The translations under genes and the position numbers were made by a program. DNA of 64,000 nt, taken from assembly GCA_947561715.1 (NCBI GenBank), contig OX387199.1, positions 17,799,001 through 17,863,000 of the forward strand, in the 5' to 3' direction. Numbering within the stretch: the stretch's first letter is position 1; each line of letters begins with the position of its first letter. The notes beneath the pieces were generated by a model. The model did not search any database, was not told where the DNA came from, and saw only the letters and a list, made by a program, of their open reading frames with translations. The DNA is from Ascidia mentula. Lineage: Eukaryota; Chordata; Ascidiacea; Phlebobranchia; Ascidiidae. Positions 25,258 through 35,400 of this stretch are shown one piece after another.

Positions 25258-26200
25258 GCCTGCGGTTGGCCACGTATTGCCCCCCTACTAGGGGTTATTG
25301 CGCAACATGCATGCAACCTGAGCTTGCTTACCGATTTGGCCGATTACGTCAGTGATTTATATAGCTTGATTATCTAAGTGCCCCTAATACGTTATTTATG
25401 TTTAAATTTCATCTTAGTAATTATTTGCCGAGAAAAATATATGTTGAAATTTTACCATTAATTACTTGTCCTGGAAATACCTACATTTAGGCTCACTTTA
25501 ACAATTATTTGCCCAGAAGATACTTTAATTTAATAAACTTACTCTTTATTTGCCAAGCAAGTGCCTATATTTATTTCAACCTCATTTGCGTATTTTGTAA
25601 CCATCTAACCAAGTTTATAATGCAACTACAATGTCGCTGCCTTCACCAGCTTGCGTCTATTCTGCTGCCACCTCTTCTGCAAATTTTCGCTACTAAATTA
25701 TCCGCTCAGGAATTGACCTAAACCGGAAATGAGATTCGTGTCTTTTGCTTTTTTTCCCATGGCACGTTGTTGTCCATCAGGACTTTGGCATGCGTTGTAC
25801 GCATGATCGGAAAACTTTGGATTTTAACACTCGGCCATAGCGTAGTTATAACTGTTAGAGCCTTCCTAGGTTATTTTTATGTTTTAATACCTATGTTGTG
25901 CAGCGACAATTTGAAATTCTATTTATCCGCATATTAAACAAAATACATTTCGGATCGTTTCAAACTGCCAATTTCTGGTCGTTTAAATTTTTAACTCATC
26001 GTAATGAGACCCTTCAAGTAGATTTTTCGTTTCGGCAGATGATTTAACAAAAGGTGTCTGTGACAACAAAAATGCGAGAAACCATTAAAAAAGTATATTC
26101 TTGGTCTAGTTAAATATCATATGCTGCAATAAACTTAAGCTTTGCGCTCTTTGGAGTATTGTTTTTTTTAATATTTTTATTTTTCGATAAAATATTTTTC
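25258..26200. other. Intergenic, no gene seen
   Basis: AT-rich sequence with several near-repeats of an AATTATTTGCC-type string at about 25420-25560. No coding or RNA feature was recognised. Homology to unit B resumes at about 26200. Confidence 0.3.
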
Positions 26201-27382
26201 GGCGAGACCTCTTCACGTCCAACAAACTTCAGCGCCATACATAATTATGTTGACAACAAAACTCCTAATTGAAGTTTTAGCCCAGCTAGGGTGCCTTCAT
26301 TGCTTTTGCGTTGCATGGCGCATTGAGGTCATGGTCAAACGCACGTGATAGCTGACGAATACAATTTCTGAAAAACTACATTTCGAGTCTGCTGAGACCA
26401 ACATATCTGGATGCAAGCTAGCGAAACTCTTCTGATTACATTACAATCAAATAATACTCATGGTTACGATGAACAGGATATGAACGTCATTAAGTGATAA
26501 CGTTTTTCAAAATTGTTACGTCGACATTCAAAATAAAAGCCTGTTTTTGTAAATGTCTTATGACACAAAATAGTGCAATGTGTTGTTTTTCATATAAAAA
26601 AAAGCCGTTGGCGACAGTTTACAAAAAAATTTTGTCCTAAAATTTGCACAGGAATTCCTCGTGTCTCCATTAAAGGAAGGAACGTTTCGCTTGATTGATT
26701 TCAGAGAAGCGGCCACTTAACGTTGTATTTTGCATACATAAGAGGCGTGTTGCAATTGTGGTTGCTTATACTTGGATTTGACCGCACAGTACTTTTGGAA
26801 GCACGCTTTTCTGTGATTGTGTATTAACATTTGTAGTCGTGCATTCGACCATGACCTTAACATTGGGCTCACCTAATTGTTACATATTTGTGAATTACCT
26901 GGTAATATTGTGTTGTTTACGTTTATATTACATTAATTTATGTTATTAATCCCCATATTTCCCGAAATTGTACTTTTGAAATCGTTGTAACGCGTGCCTT
27001 ATTATCGAAAAACTACAATTTTCGCCAGGATTTAATAAAACATATTGTTTTGGGGGTTAGATGTGTATTAATATTAACACAACGAATATTTACAAACCAG
27101 TTGATAAACGAACTGATTCAAAGAAAAGCAACTCAACAATCAAAAAATTGATGACACGATGTCAATATCCATGGCAAGCTATTGTACAAAGGTGAGTTAT
27201 TATAATCCAATATTTAACTAAACCTTTACAGAAATAGTTTTCAAAAACAAAATTTGATCTGATATCCTCTTTAAAATATGCACTGTACATTCTGACACCG
27301 AAAAACATGGTTTATCAAACCATTTTTCACCATTTTTTTCCGTCGTGATTGATGGAATTTGTTTTTTTCCAATATTCCTTTT

Positions 27383-27932
27383 CTAAACAATGGTTTCGAA
27401 ATCATTTAATTTAGTAGGTGGACCTTGACGTAGACGATTTTCCACATTCCCTTTTTGGCGATTTTCCATAATACTGTTTAATTGGCCCCCACTGGAGGCG
27501 TTCCATTTTTCAAATTCGGCGAGATCCAAAATTAATATGCAATCCAACCACAGGAGGATCGTCATTTTCCTCACTTCGTTTTTGGCGATTTTCCATGATA
27601 CTGTCGAATCCAGCCATGGGAGGATCGCCATTTTCCTCACTCCGTTTTTTGCGATTTTTCATGTAACTGTTGAATCCAGCTATGGGAGGTCTGCCATTTT
27701 CCTCACCCCGTTTTTGTCGATTTTGATAATTCTTGTTGAATCCTGGTATAGGTGGGGCGATATCCGCATTCCGCTTCTGACGATTTTTGGCATTACTTAT
27801 GAATCCCGATGGAAGCTTGCTTTTTTCAAACATTTGTCTATTTAATGCACTGCTATCTTCGCCGTTGGAACATAACCACAGTCCACACAACAACAGTAAC
27901 ACGACTAACCCTATGTTGGCTTTGCTTTTCGT
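27383..27932 (-). pseudogene. Secreted repeat-peptide gene, broken (locus b)
   Basis: This is the unit A counterpart of the intact gene at 41261-41749. The leader LLLLCGLWLCSNGEDSSA and repeats such as GFNSYMKNRKKRSEEN and GFDSIMENRQKRSEEN are readable. The start codon has become ACG (27930-27932). A deletion of about 7 bases near 27505 shifts the frame, so the C-terminal part (GQLNSIMENRQKGN, ending LNDFETIV) continues in another frame. Homology to the promoter of the intact copy stops about 30 bases upstream, exactly at the duplication junction at 27964. The copy probably lost its promoter when the tandem duplication formed, and then decayed. Confidence 0.8.
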
Positions 27933-27965
27933 TTTTGTCTACTTTGAGCAAACTTGGAATATCTT

Positions 27966-28002
27966 AATCAGAAGATTAAGGGTTCGAGTCCCTTCGTGGT
28001 CC
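27966..28002 (+). pseudogene. tRNA-Arg 3'-half fragment, unit B
   Basis: AATCAGAAGATTAAGGGTTC followed by GAGTCCCTTCGTGGTCC is closer to an intact tRNA-Arg 3' half than the copy at 10408. No 5' half precedes it: the upstream sequence is the flank of peptide locus b. Confidence 0.65.
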
Positions 28003-28516
28003 GTTTCGTGGTATTCTGCCTGGTAATATTGGAATAATTGGGGTATGTGAAAGAAAGAAGTCTGGATTGTCCTGTGCATTACGAGACATTCATGCTGTTT
28101 TCTTTGAGAAGCTGCCCCTAATTTCCCTTTCAAATTGATGAAAATTATTGCCTCCCAACGGAATAAGGCAGTTTACACGCAAATCAACAAAATGTGGGAC
28201 GATAAACGCGACGTAAATTTTTTGCAGTTAGTTTACAATCACTGTGCGTGTGGTATGGTTTCGAATTTGCGATAAAATGACGAGCTTCGCAAGGGTTTTG
28301 GGAGTTCGGGATGTAACTGCAGAATATTTTTGCGTCACACGCATTTCTTTTCGTACCCATAAATCATGTATTTATGTAGCAATTGTAAGGAAAATTTCGT
28401 TACTACTGAGAAAAAACTAAAATAAATAAGAGAGTTCAGGAACAAATTCAACATCGTCAAGAAATATCAATAAAGTTCAAGATTTAAGACATGATCTCGA
28501 TTTATCAGAAAAACAT

Positions 28517-29590
28517 TTACTCAGCGTGGAATTTTTTGTAAAAAAGCATAAAGTGTTTATCATCCATACTACCAGGAGATTCTTTTGTTTTACTGAGACA
28601 TTCTTTCAACGAAGAAAGTGTTACTTTACCAAGTTCTTTGCGAAATGTCTCATATTCTTTCACTTGTTTCTTGTTACCGGAAGCTGCACAAATTTTCAGG
28701 AACAAATCGTCGTCGACAAATTTGTAAGTTATCCAGGCAGCTTTACATAAACTGATCATTTGTGGCAGCAAAGCGAGAATTTGTACAACTGCCGACATAA
28801 GAATTATATGGGGTTTTGTGTAACTACAAACAAATTCGTGGTTCAGGCAAGTGCAGAAAAAGATTATCTTTTCATCAAGTAGTATCTTTAACACTGCTGT
28901 TAAATACCCTACCCAGGTAACGCAAATAGGTAAAGACAAAATGTTTCTCCAATAATACACTTTTGAAGTTGATCGCAGTTTTGACAAGTCTATTTTATTT
29001 GCTGATTGCATGTTTGTTTCATTTTTGATAAGTACAATCGAATCTTCCGCTATTCCTAAATTATCAGGAACACTTTTCTTCTGATCTTGCAAAGAAGCAA
29101 ACATTTCAATTATTTCTCTGCATCGGAAACGGTCTTCCTTTTCCTGTGGGGATGTATCAGACCCATTTCTCGAGGTTGCTAATTCAATTGCTTCTTCTGT
29201 GCTTCTGTCAAATCCAATAAATAACTCAAACTTTGCATGAAACAAAGCAATGGAATCTGCACATATTGGAAAGTATTCCCAGGCGTTATTTGCAACGAAC
29301 AACACACTGAAAAACATGATTCCAATCCACCAGAAATGTAGCAGTACTCCTTTGTTTGCATGCTCTACACACTGTCCGTTTACAAACAATGCAACCGGCT
29401 GACCAAACTGAATACTTGTGTTTAAATTGATGGGGACACAGGTGACTGCATTGGAAGATGTTTCGTGAAAAAGCAAAACAGTCGCCGTTGCCAACAAAGC
29501 CATAGAGTAGGAACGAAGAGATTCCCACCATGGTTTCATTTTATGCTCCGAAAAAAGGTCTCTCCATGTAAATATCTTTTCAAGCATCAT
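28517..29590 (-). CDS. LRRC8/pannexin-like four-helix membrane protein, copy B
   Basis: An intact frame of 357 residues, the paralogue of 11012-12082. The N-terminal half is almost identical (HKMKPWWESLRSYSMALL, QPVALFVNGQCVEHANKG). The cytoplasmic segment after residue 165 and the tail have diverged more, with one extra residue. Four hydrophobic helices, the extracellular cysteines and the lack of leucine-rich repeats are as in copy A. Both copies being open suggests that both may be under constraint. The start ATG-ATG is preceded by a possible splice acceptor (AAATCAG|GTACAAA), so a 5' non-coding exon is likely. Confidence 0.6.
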   Translation of the reverse strand: MMLEKIFTWRDLFSEHKMKPWWESLRSYSMALLATATVLLFHETSSNAVTCVPINLNTSIQFGQPVALFVNGQCVEHANKGVLLHFWWIGIMFFSVLFVANNAWEYFPICADSIALFHAKFELFIGFDRSTEEAIELATSRNGSDTSPQEKEDRFRCREIIEMFASLQDQKKSVPDNLGIAEDSIVLIKNETNMQSANKIDLSKLRSTSKVYYWRNILSLPICVTWVGYLTAVLKILLDEKIIFFCTCLNHEFVCSYTKPHIILMSAVVQILALLPQMISLCKAAWITYKFVDDDLFLKICAASGNKKQVKEYETFRKELGKVTLSSLKECLSKTKESPGSMDDKHFMLFYKKFHAE

Positions 29591-29692
29591 TTTGTACCTG
29601 ATTTATTATTGTTTTTACAACAACCCTACTTTGTGTGGCTGCGTAACAGTCAAACGACCACAAAGCCATTAGGTTGTGGCAGTAAACCAATA

Positions 29693-30040
29693 TTAACAAT
29701 TCATGTTTGGTGCTGTGGTAATACCTGAATTACCACACACGTGTTTGCTTATTTTCTTGGAAAATACACGGCATTTTGCGAGGAATATAAATGTTAAATA
29801 TGCTACTGTAACTACATGACAGGCAAACACTGCAACGCTCATAATACCTATTAAATCCAAGACGAATATCATCATTGGAAAGGCCTACGACTGACTGAGC
29901 GACGGTGCAGGGAAGATGTACAAATTCAGACCAACGGTTCTAGTCTTTTAAAAGCATACGCATGTAAACACTAAATGCGGAATTTCTGCGACTTTCACAT
30001 AAACATTCATTTGAACTGTCTCTTACGTACAATGTATTGC
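29693..30040 (-). other. Copy B of the uncertain membrane-segment frame, with a stop
   Basis: Counterpart of 12185-12532. The codon TGG before FPMMIFV in A is TAG here, so only the last 60 codons are open. An extra stretch of about 40 bases occurs upstream at about 30030-30075. This weakens the case that the frame is a protein-coding gene. Confidence 0.2.
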
Positions 30041-30610
30041 TTGGTTTCACTTTCTACGGTCTGATGTGTACCAGGTTCAACCACACAACAATTCACCTAT
30101 ATTCATGACTGTTATTTCGCAAAATTCAAAGACAAATCATCGCATTTTTTGCTCTAGTATTCAGCTTAAAAATCGTAGAACTGTTTAACTAGCGAGCAAC
30201 GTGAGCATTACACAATCACCAGTCAACTACTGAGCTTGGTTTTATCTCTTTTCGTTTCAGTGACACCAGACGAAGCCATACGAAGCCATTCTCTGTGTTT
30301 CGGTTGAATGGTTCACTGTGCGTGATCGCTGATCGAATTGCGTGTCGCCATTTTATAGTCGCCAGACTGTGTTTGTGATGAAAATAAAGGAGTGGTATGG
30401 AGTTACACGTGGAGTGCGTATACTTGTTGCCCCCCAAAAAATAAACTTATTTTACACAAACTAAAAATTAATTAAACAAACATTTGTGCTCATTTAAGTC
30501 AAAGGATAAATGAAGGATGGGATTTAAGCTGAACACTTTTACTCTGCCAAAACGATCAGTCGCACAACGGTAAATAATCTAGGTCAGTCCTATAGTGATC
30601 ACATATTTAA

Positions 30611-31275
30611 TTCCCGCAGCTTCCGGTTTTCGCTTGTCGCCAACCACCAAACCTGAAAACATTGTTAACCCACACGGGGACTACTACCAAGAAGAACTTT
30701 GGGACATACCCATGTGGAGGTGCGAGATGCGCATTATGCCACCATATACACCGGTCTAATCAGCTCATGACTAAGCATGGGCAAAATTTCTCACAGCAGG
30801 GAACATTTTCCTGCAGGTCAACCAACGACATTTACGCCTTAACGTGTGCTCGCTGTCCAGGAGCTTTGTGCATCGGACAAACCGGACAAACACTAAGACA
30901 ACGAATGAACGGACACAAGAGCGATATTCGGCACAACAACTACGAGAAACCGGTAGGAGCTCATTTTAACGAGCCTGACCATAGTGTTGAAGACATGAGG
31001 GTTATGGTTCTGCAGAAGGTCAGGAGAAGAACTAGACTAGCGAGAGAGACGGCGGAACAACGCCACATCGAAAAGTTTGACTCTATCAACCACGGTCTCA
31101 ATAGAGACTGGGGCTTTATGAGTCACTCCACGCACCAAGATGCCACGGGCACTTAGTGACCAACAATGATCACCTCTTCGTGCGTTTTTCCTATTTTTCT
31201 TTCTTGTTAGCGCTGTAACCGCATTTTATTTGACACGTTATTTGCAGCACCTGAAGAAGCGAGATCAATCTCGCG
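30611..31275 (+). mobile_element. 5'-truncated Penelope-like element with GIY-YIG domain, copy B
   Basis: Duplicate of 13057-13735. The frame 30611-31156 carries the post-RT linker, the cysteine-rich stretch and the GIY-YIG region, again with CIG for YIG. It differs by scattered substitutions and ends a codon earlier (GTGACC context). The 3' stem-loop (GCGAGA, TCAA, TCTCGC) has complementary arms AGCAC and GTGCT here, one pair longer than in copy A. Confidence 0.85.
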
Positions 31276-31639
31276 AAAGCTCGTGCTAATAAAGTGGTTC
31301 ATAGTCAGACTCTTATAAAAGCAGTGCACAAGCAAGCAATATATTCACATATTTAATGAAAGTGGAAGATGAACACAGTTGTATTCGAAACACCAGCATA
31401 ATTACATAAAGTTTATCTTCAAATTTGTAACTCGGGAATTAATCGGGAATTAGCATGCGTAAAAACACATTTTGCTTGTTTATTTGAAATAATTGTTGGA
31501 CATTTTTAAGGATCTTAGCTTAACTCCGGCCAGCAAAGATCCTTCATCCCAACCCACCGAGGTATACTGTACTTCCCAACACTATTATTTACGACAATGT
31601 TAATGCAACAAAAATTGTATTTACCAAAATGTTAAAGCA

Positions 31640-31765
31640 AATAGTTTGTTGCTAAGGCTGCCAGGCATACTTTTTGTAATTAAAAGCTCTTCTGGCAAAA
31701 GAAAAACTTGTTTGTTCGACGTTTCGGTTGTTATACAACAAACCTTCATCAGGATAATGAAGTAA
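31640..31765 (-). mobile_element. Penelope-like element 3' end, second family
   Basis: On the minus strand: CCTGATGAAGGTT, a loop, AACCGAAACGTCG, then TTTGCCAGAAGAGC and ATGCCTGGCAGCC. The same order is found at 63405-63497 next to a GIY-YIG frame, so this is the 3' terminus of that family without its coding part. It occupies the place of the ADF-like gene of unit A. Confidence 0.65.
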
Positions 31766-31842
31766 AAACGCCCACACGGTGATAAATATTCACGCGCGCA
31801 TAAAGCAAAAAAAGGCGAAAGAAACAACACAAGCTAGGAAGC

Positions 31843-31998
31843 GGGGTGGGGGGGGGGGGAACACCAATAATAGAAAATGCGCGTCAACAGGACGAAACCG
31901 AGGTCTAAAGCATAGCGCCTCGAGGTGCGCAAGACCATCACGTTCAACCAGGGGGCATGTCATTTTCTATTATTGGTGTTCCCCCCCCCCCCCTCCCC
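31843..31998. mobile_element. Small element with long terminal inverted repeats
   Basis: The left arm 31843-31879 (GGGGT, a G run, then AACACCAATAATAGAAAATG) is the near-perfect reverse complement of the right arm 31961-31998; only one base and the length of the G/C run differ. The core of about 80 bp has no coding capacity. It resembles a miniature inverted-repeat element or a foldback insertion. No target-site duplication is obvious. It is found only in unit B, directly after the Penelope 3' end. Confidence 0.6.
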
Positions 31999-32482
31999 GA
32001 ATTGCTAACAATCGCAACTGAAATATATTTGCAAAAAATCAACAGAGACGAAAACAACTTTATGCATTTTTTTTAAACCATAATTCCCCTGAAAACCAAT
32101 CTTCAAAAACTCATATGTGTGTATGACAAGGATTTCCAAGCAGCCATGTTTCACAAAACTTTTACTTGCTACTAACGTTGTGTGTAACTACAACAAGGTA
32201 CGAGATATAGGAAATACTGGAAAGACGCAATCGTCACAGTGGATTGAATATTTCTTCAACGCAAACCAACCAATACGACAATTCAATAGTCATACGTTCC
32301 GCAATACAAAGCAAAAAAAAACACATCAGTAAAGCAACTACATAAATTCGAGTGTTTAGGACGCAATATTTCCATAAAATACTGTTTGTGGACAGCAAGT
32401 GGAATTGTTACTCGTCCAAATTCTCTTGAGATTCAACATCAACAAATTAAAATATCCTAAAAATTAAAATCAATCAATTTCC

Positions 32483-35400
32483 TCATGGCGTCAGTTCTTG
32501 GTAATGAGAACGCTTTAAAGTCTCCAGGAAAAACTCTTCATCCTCCAAGAAGTCTCTGTCCTAAAACAAATCGTATATTACGTCATACCCCTATGACACA
32601 ACCAACCAATCACTGACGTCCCACACCTTATCGGCAGAATGTTGCCACAATACTGAGTCTGCGTCTGGAGATGGAAGAACCGGTGTTACTGGATGAGCGC
32701 TCAGTTTTACTGGCGTTACGTCATACTGACGTAGATGTAACGGAATGGGTGACGCGGTACGTACGGGTTGAATGACGTGGCGCGATGTATCAAGCCTGTC
32801 TTCCACGACAAGTTTTCTTTCCTGTTTTAATTCAAAACTTGAGACTTAAAACAATGCAAATATGTGGAACTGCAAATCAAAAGTGACGGCAGCAACTTTA
32901 ATTAACAGAATCGCCGTTCAACACTTTGACGGCAGCAGTTGCTTGGCGCCAATGCTGGTGCTTCTTATATCAGTTGAAAAGTAATGCAATCTCTAATTCG
33001 AATATACGTTGGGAAAGTAATGAAAACATAAATAATTAACTTCTGCAAAGTTTGCTACAATCGCGTACCTCTGCCAGCAGTTGGCGCTGTCGAGCCAGTT
33101 CCTCGGATTTTGTGTGAATATCGCTCAAGCGTATCCGATGTTCCGCTTCGATGCGCTTTGCTTCTTGCAACGCTCGACTGCTTTCGGTCATTTTTTCCGA
33201 ATGTTTCTATTTTTTTAAAAAATTATTTTGTAGATTTGGGCCAAAAAACACAACAGACTGGCTGCACAGAACAACAGAAATTGTTTTGTTGACGAAAATT
33301 AGTACGCGAATTAAATCAAATAACTGATAGCGAGAATTACCCACAAGTAAGGAAACTGGGATGGTGCAAAAATATATACCATTAGAAAGTATTTCCCTGG
33401 CTATTTTGTTTGAAAATGTTTGTTGGTGTGAACTGTGATGGAAAATACCAACCTCCTGTAGTGTTTTTACATCTCTCTCCTGTGCCAACACCATCTTCCT
33501 CCGTTCCTCCAACTCCAGTTCCGACACCGCAACTCCATCGATTCTCCTTTCAACATCTTTCTTCTCCAAATTTAACCTCGTTTCCAACACTGCCAAACGC
33601 TCTGCCTTTCCAGCTAACTGAGCCCGCTCCTTTGCCAGTTCTTCCGCCGCGATTCGACGCTCGGTTTCCCGCTGCGACATTCTTTCTGATTCAGCAGCTC
33701 TAGCGTCCTCTAGCACCCGAGCTGCGATTCGTGCTTCCTCGTCTCTTCGAGCAAATTTCTCTCTTTCTTCGCGAGCTTCTCGCTGAAATGCTTGTTGCGT
33801 CATCATTGCTTCGTTCTGTCCAATAATAACAAAGGGTAAATTTTGTGAGCTGCATACAGATGGGCACTGTTTCGACCTGCGAAGCTTCATCTTTACAGCT
33901 TGGTGTTACTATATGCACGATCTTGGTGTGACTATATAGGAAACGTTTAGGCCAAGCAAAAGCGAAACCAATAGTGCCACCAGGCCCCGTGTCACAAAGT
34001 ATTTTGTTACGTATAAAGACTAAGAAATATATGTAGAAATCGTACATGAGCTTTTCTTGCTTGCTCCCTCTCTAGTGCCACCTGTTGGACAAGTTGTCGT
34101 TTTTCACTTTCCAGTGAGCTTTGGGCAACCTGAAGATTCTTTTGTTCCATCTATAGCAGAAAATTGAGATTGTTTTCATTTTTATTTAGTAAAACATCAT
34201 CTATAACTTCAGCATTTAGCTAACAAATAACCGCCTTGAGTTTAAAATACTAATACAAGCATATTCGAATATTAGGATGTGGCAGTCATTTAACATGCAC
34301 CAGTAAACCCATTTTTTTCTCGTAATAAATAATTCAGATAAGAACTTTACCTGCATTTGATACTGAAGCTCTTCGAACCTCCTGTTCATTTCACTTGTTG
34401 TAGATTCCAATCTGAAAACGAAATGCGCAATATTTTAAATGCTCATTAAGTAAATGGAACCTTCGCCCACAGTGGGATCAATAATCTACAGACAGATGAC
34501 ATTTTAATCAGGGGGTGCTGCATGACTGCAATTGTTTTACAGCACGTGATCAGCCTCTAGATACGAATTTTTGGGAGGGATTTAGCTTACAGTATAAATA
34601 TTTGTTACATGTCTAAGCCAGAAAGCTTCCCAACAAAGCATGGCGTTATTCGATAACCTTCATGTTTTTATCAGAACACACGTCACACTCACTTTGATGC
34701 AGTTTGTTGCAGGGAGTTGTGAGATTCGGTGTTGCTCCGTTGGATGGCTTGAAGTTGCGCTTGGATTGCTGGGAAAATAAGCAAGACGCATAATTCGCAT
34801 GTGTCTGTGATAGGTCACAGAAACAATACAGTTTGCAACTTCAGGCAAAAAAACTGGTTACAAATTAACGTTTGGTGCAATACTTAGATATCATACTAAT
34901 TCTAGCAGAAAAATACAGTGGCTACCATCGCGCAGTGATTGAAACACATTTTACACATGATATCGCAACGATAATGTGTTACGCACTGGATTGTATCTTG
35001 CTGTTGCCCGATGCCATGCTTTCGCAATGCTGAGTCATCGTTTGAAACGCTGAGTCAAATTTCACGGTTACTTGTTGTAACAGCTGGGTGGCGCTATCGA
35101 GCTTTTCCGTTGTCTCGGTTACACTTCTGCAAAAAAAGGATTCTAGGAAGAGCTTAAAACCAGAGAATTTATCAAGCTAATAAAAAATGAGCTTTCTGTG
35201 TTCACGTCACAATACTTCAACAATCGTTCAAAACTAACCTTAATATTTGGGAAGAGTTCCGGATGGTATCAATCTCTTGAGCGTGGAAATTCTTTAATCT
35301 CGTCATTTGCATTTCGTAATCGTTTCGCGTGTCCTCCAGCGCCCTCAAGTGAAACTCTCGCAATCTACAAAGGGTAAAAATTTAGAGTTAGACCACAACA

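Larger units (their letters stand above)
10406..27963. repeat. Tandem duplication unit A
   Basis: Unit A is homologous to 27964-41764 in the same orientation and gene order: tRNA-Arg 3' fragment, LRRC8-like gene, Penelope fragment, FBF1-like gene, peptide gene. Homology through the channel and FBF1 part runs 10406 to about 24165, against 27964 to about 40187. It resumes at about 26200-27963 against 40430-41764. Unit A alone has the ADF-like gene (14504-15554), a SINE at 13812 and the insert around 24.5-25.3 kb. Confidence 0.9.

Noticed and set aside
33410..33703. Proline-rich plus-strand frame opposite the FBF1 coiled coil (also 17419)
   Set aside because: It is the shadow of the Glu/Arg-rich coiled-coil exon on the other strand.
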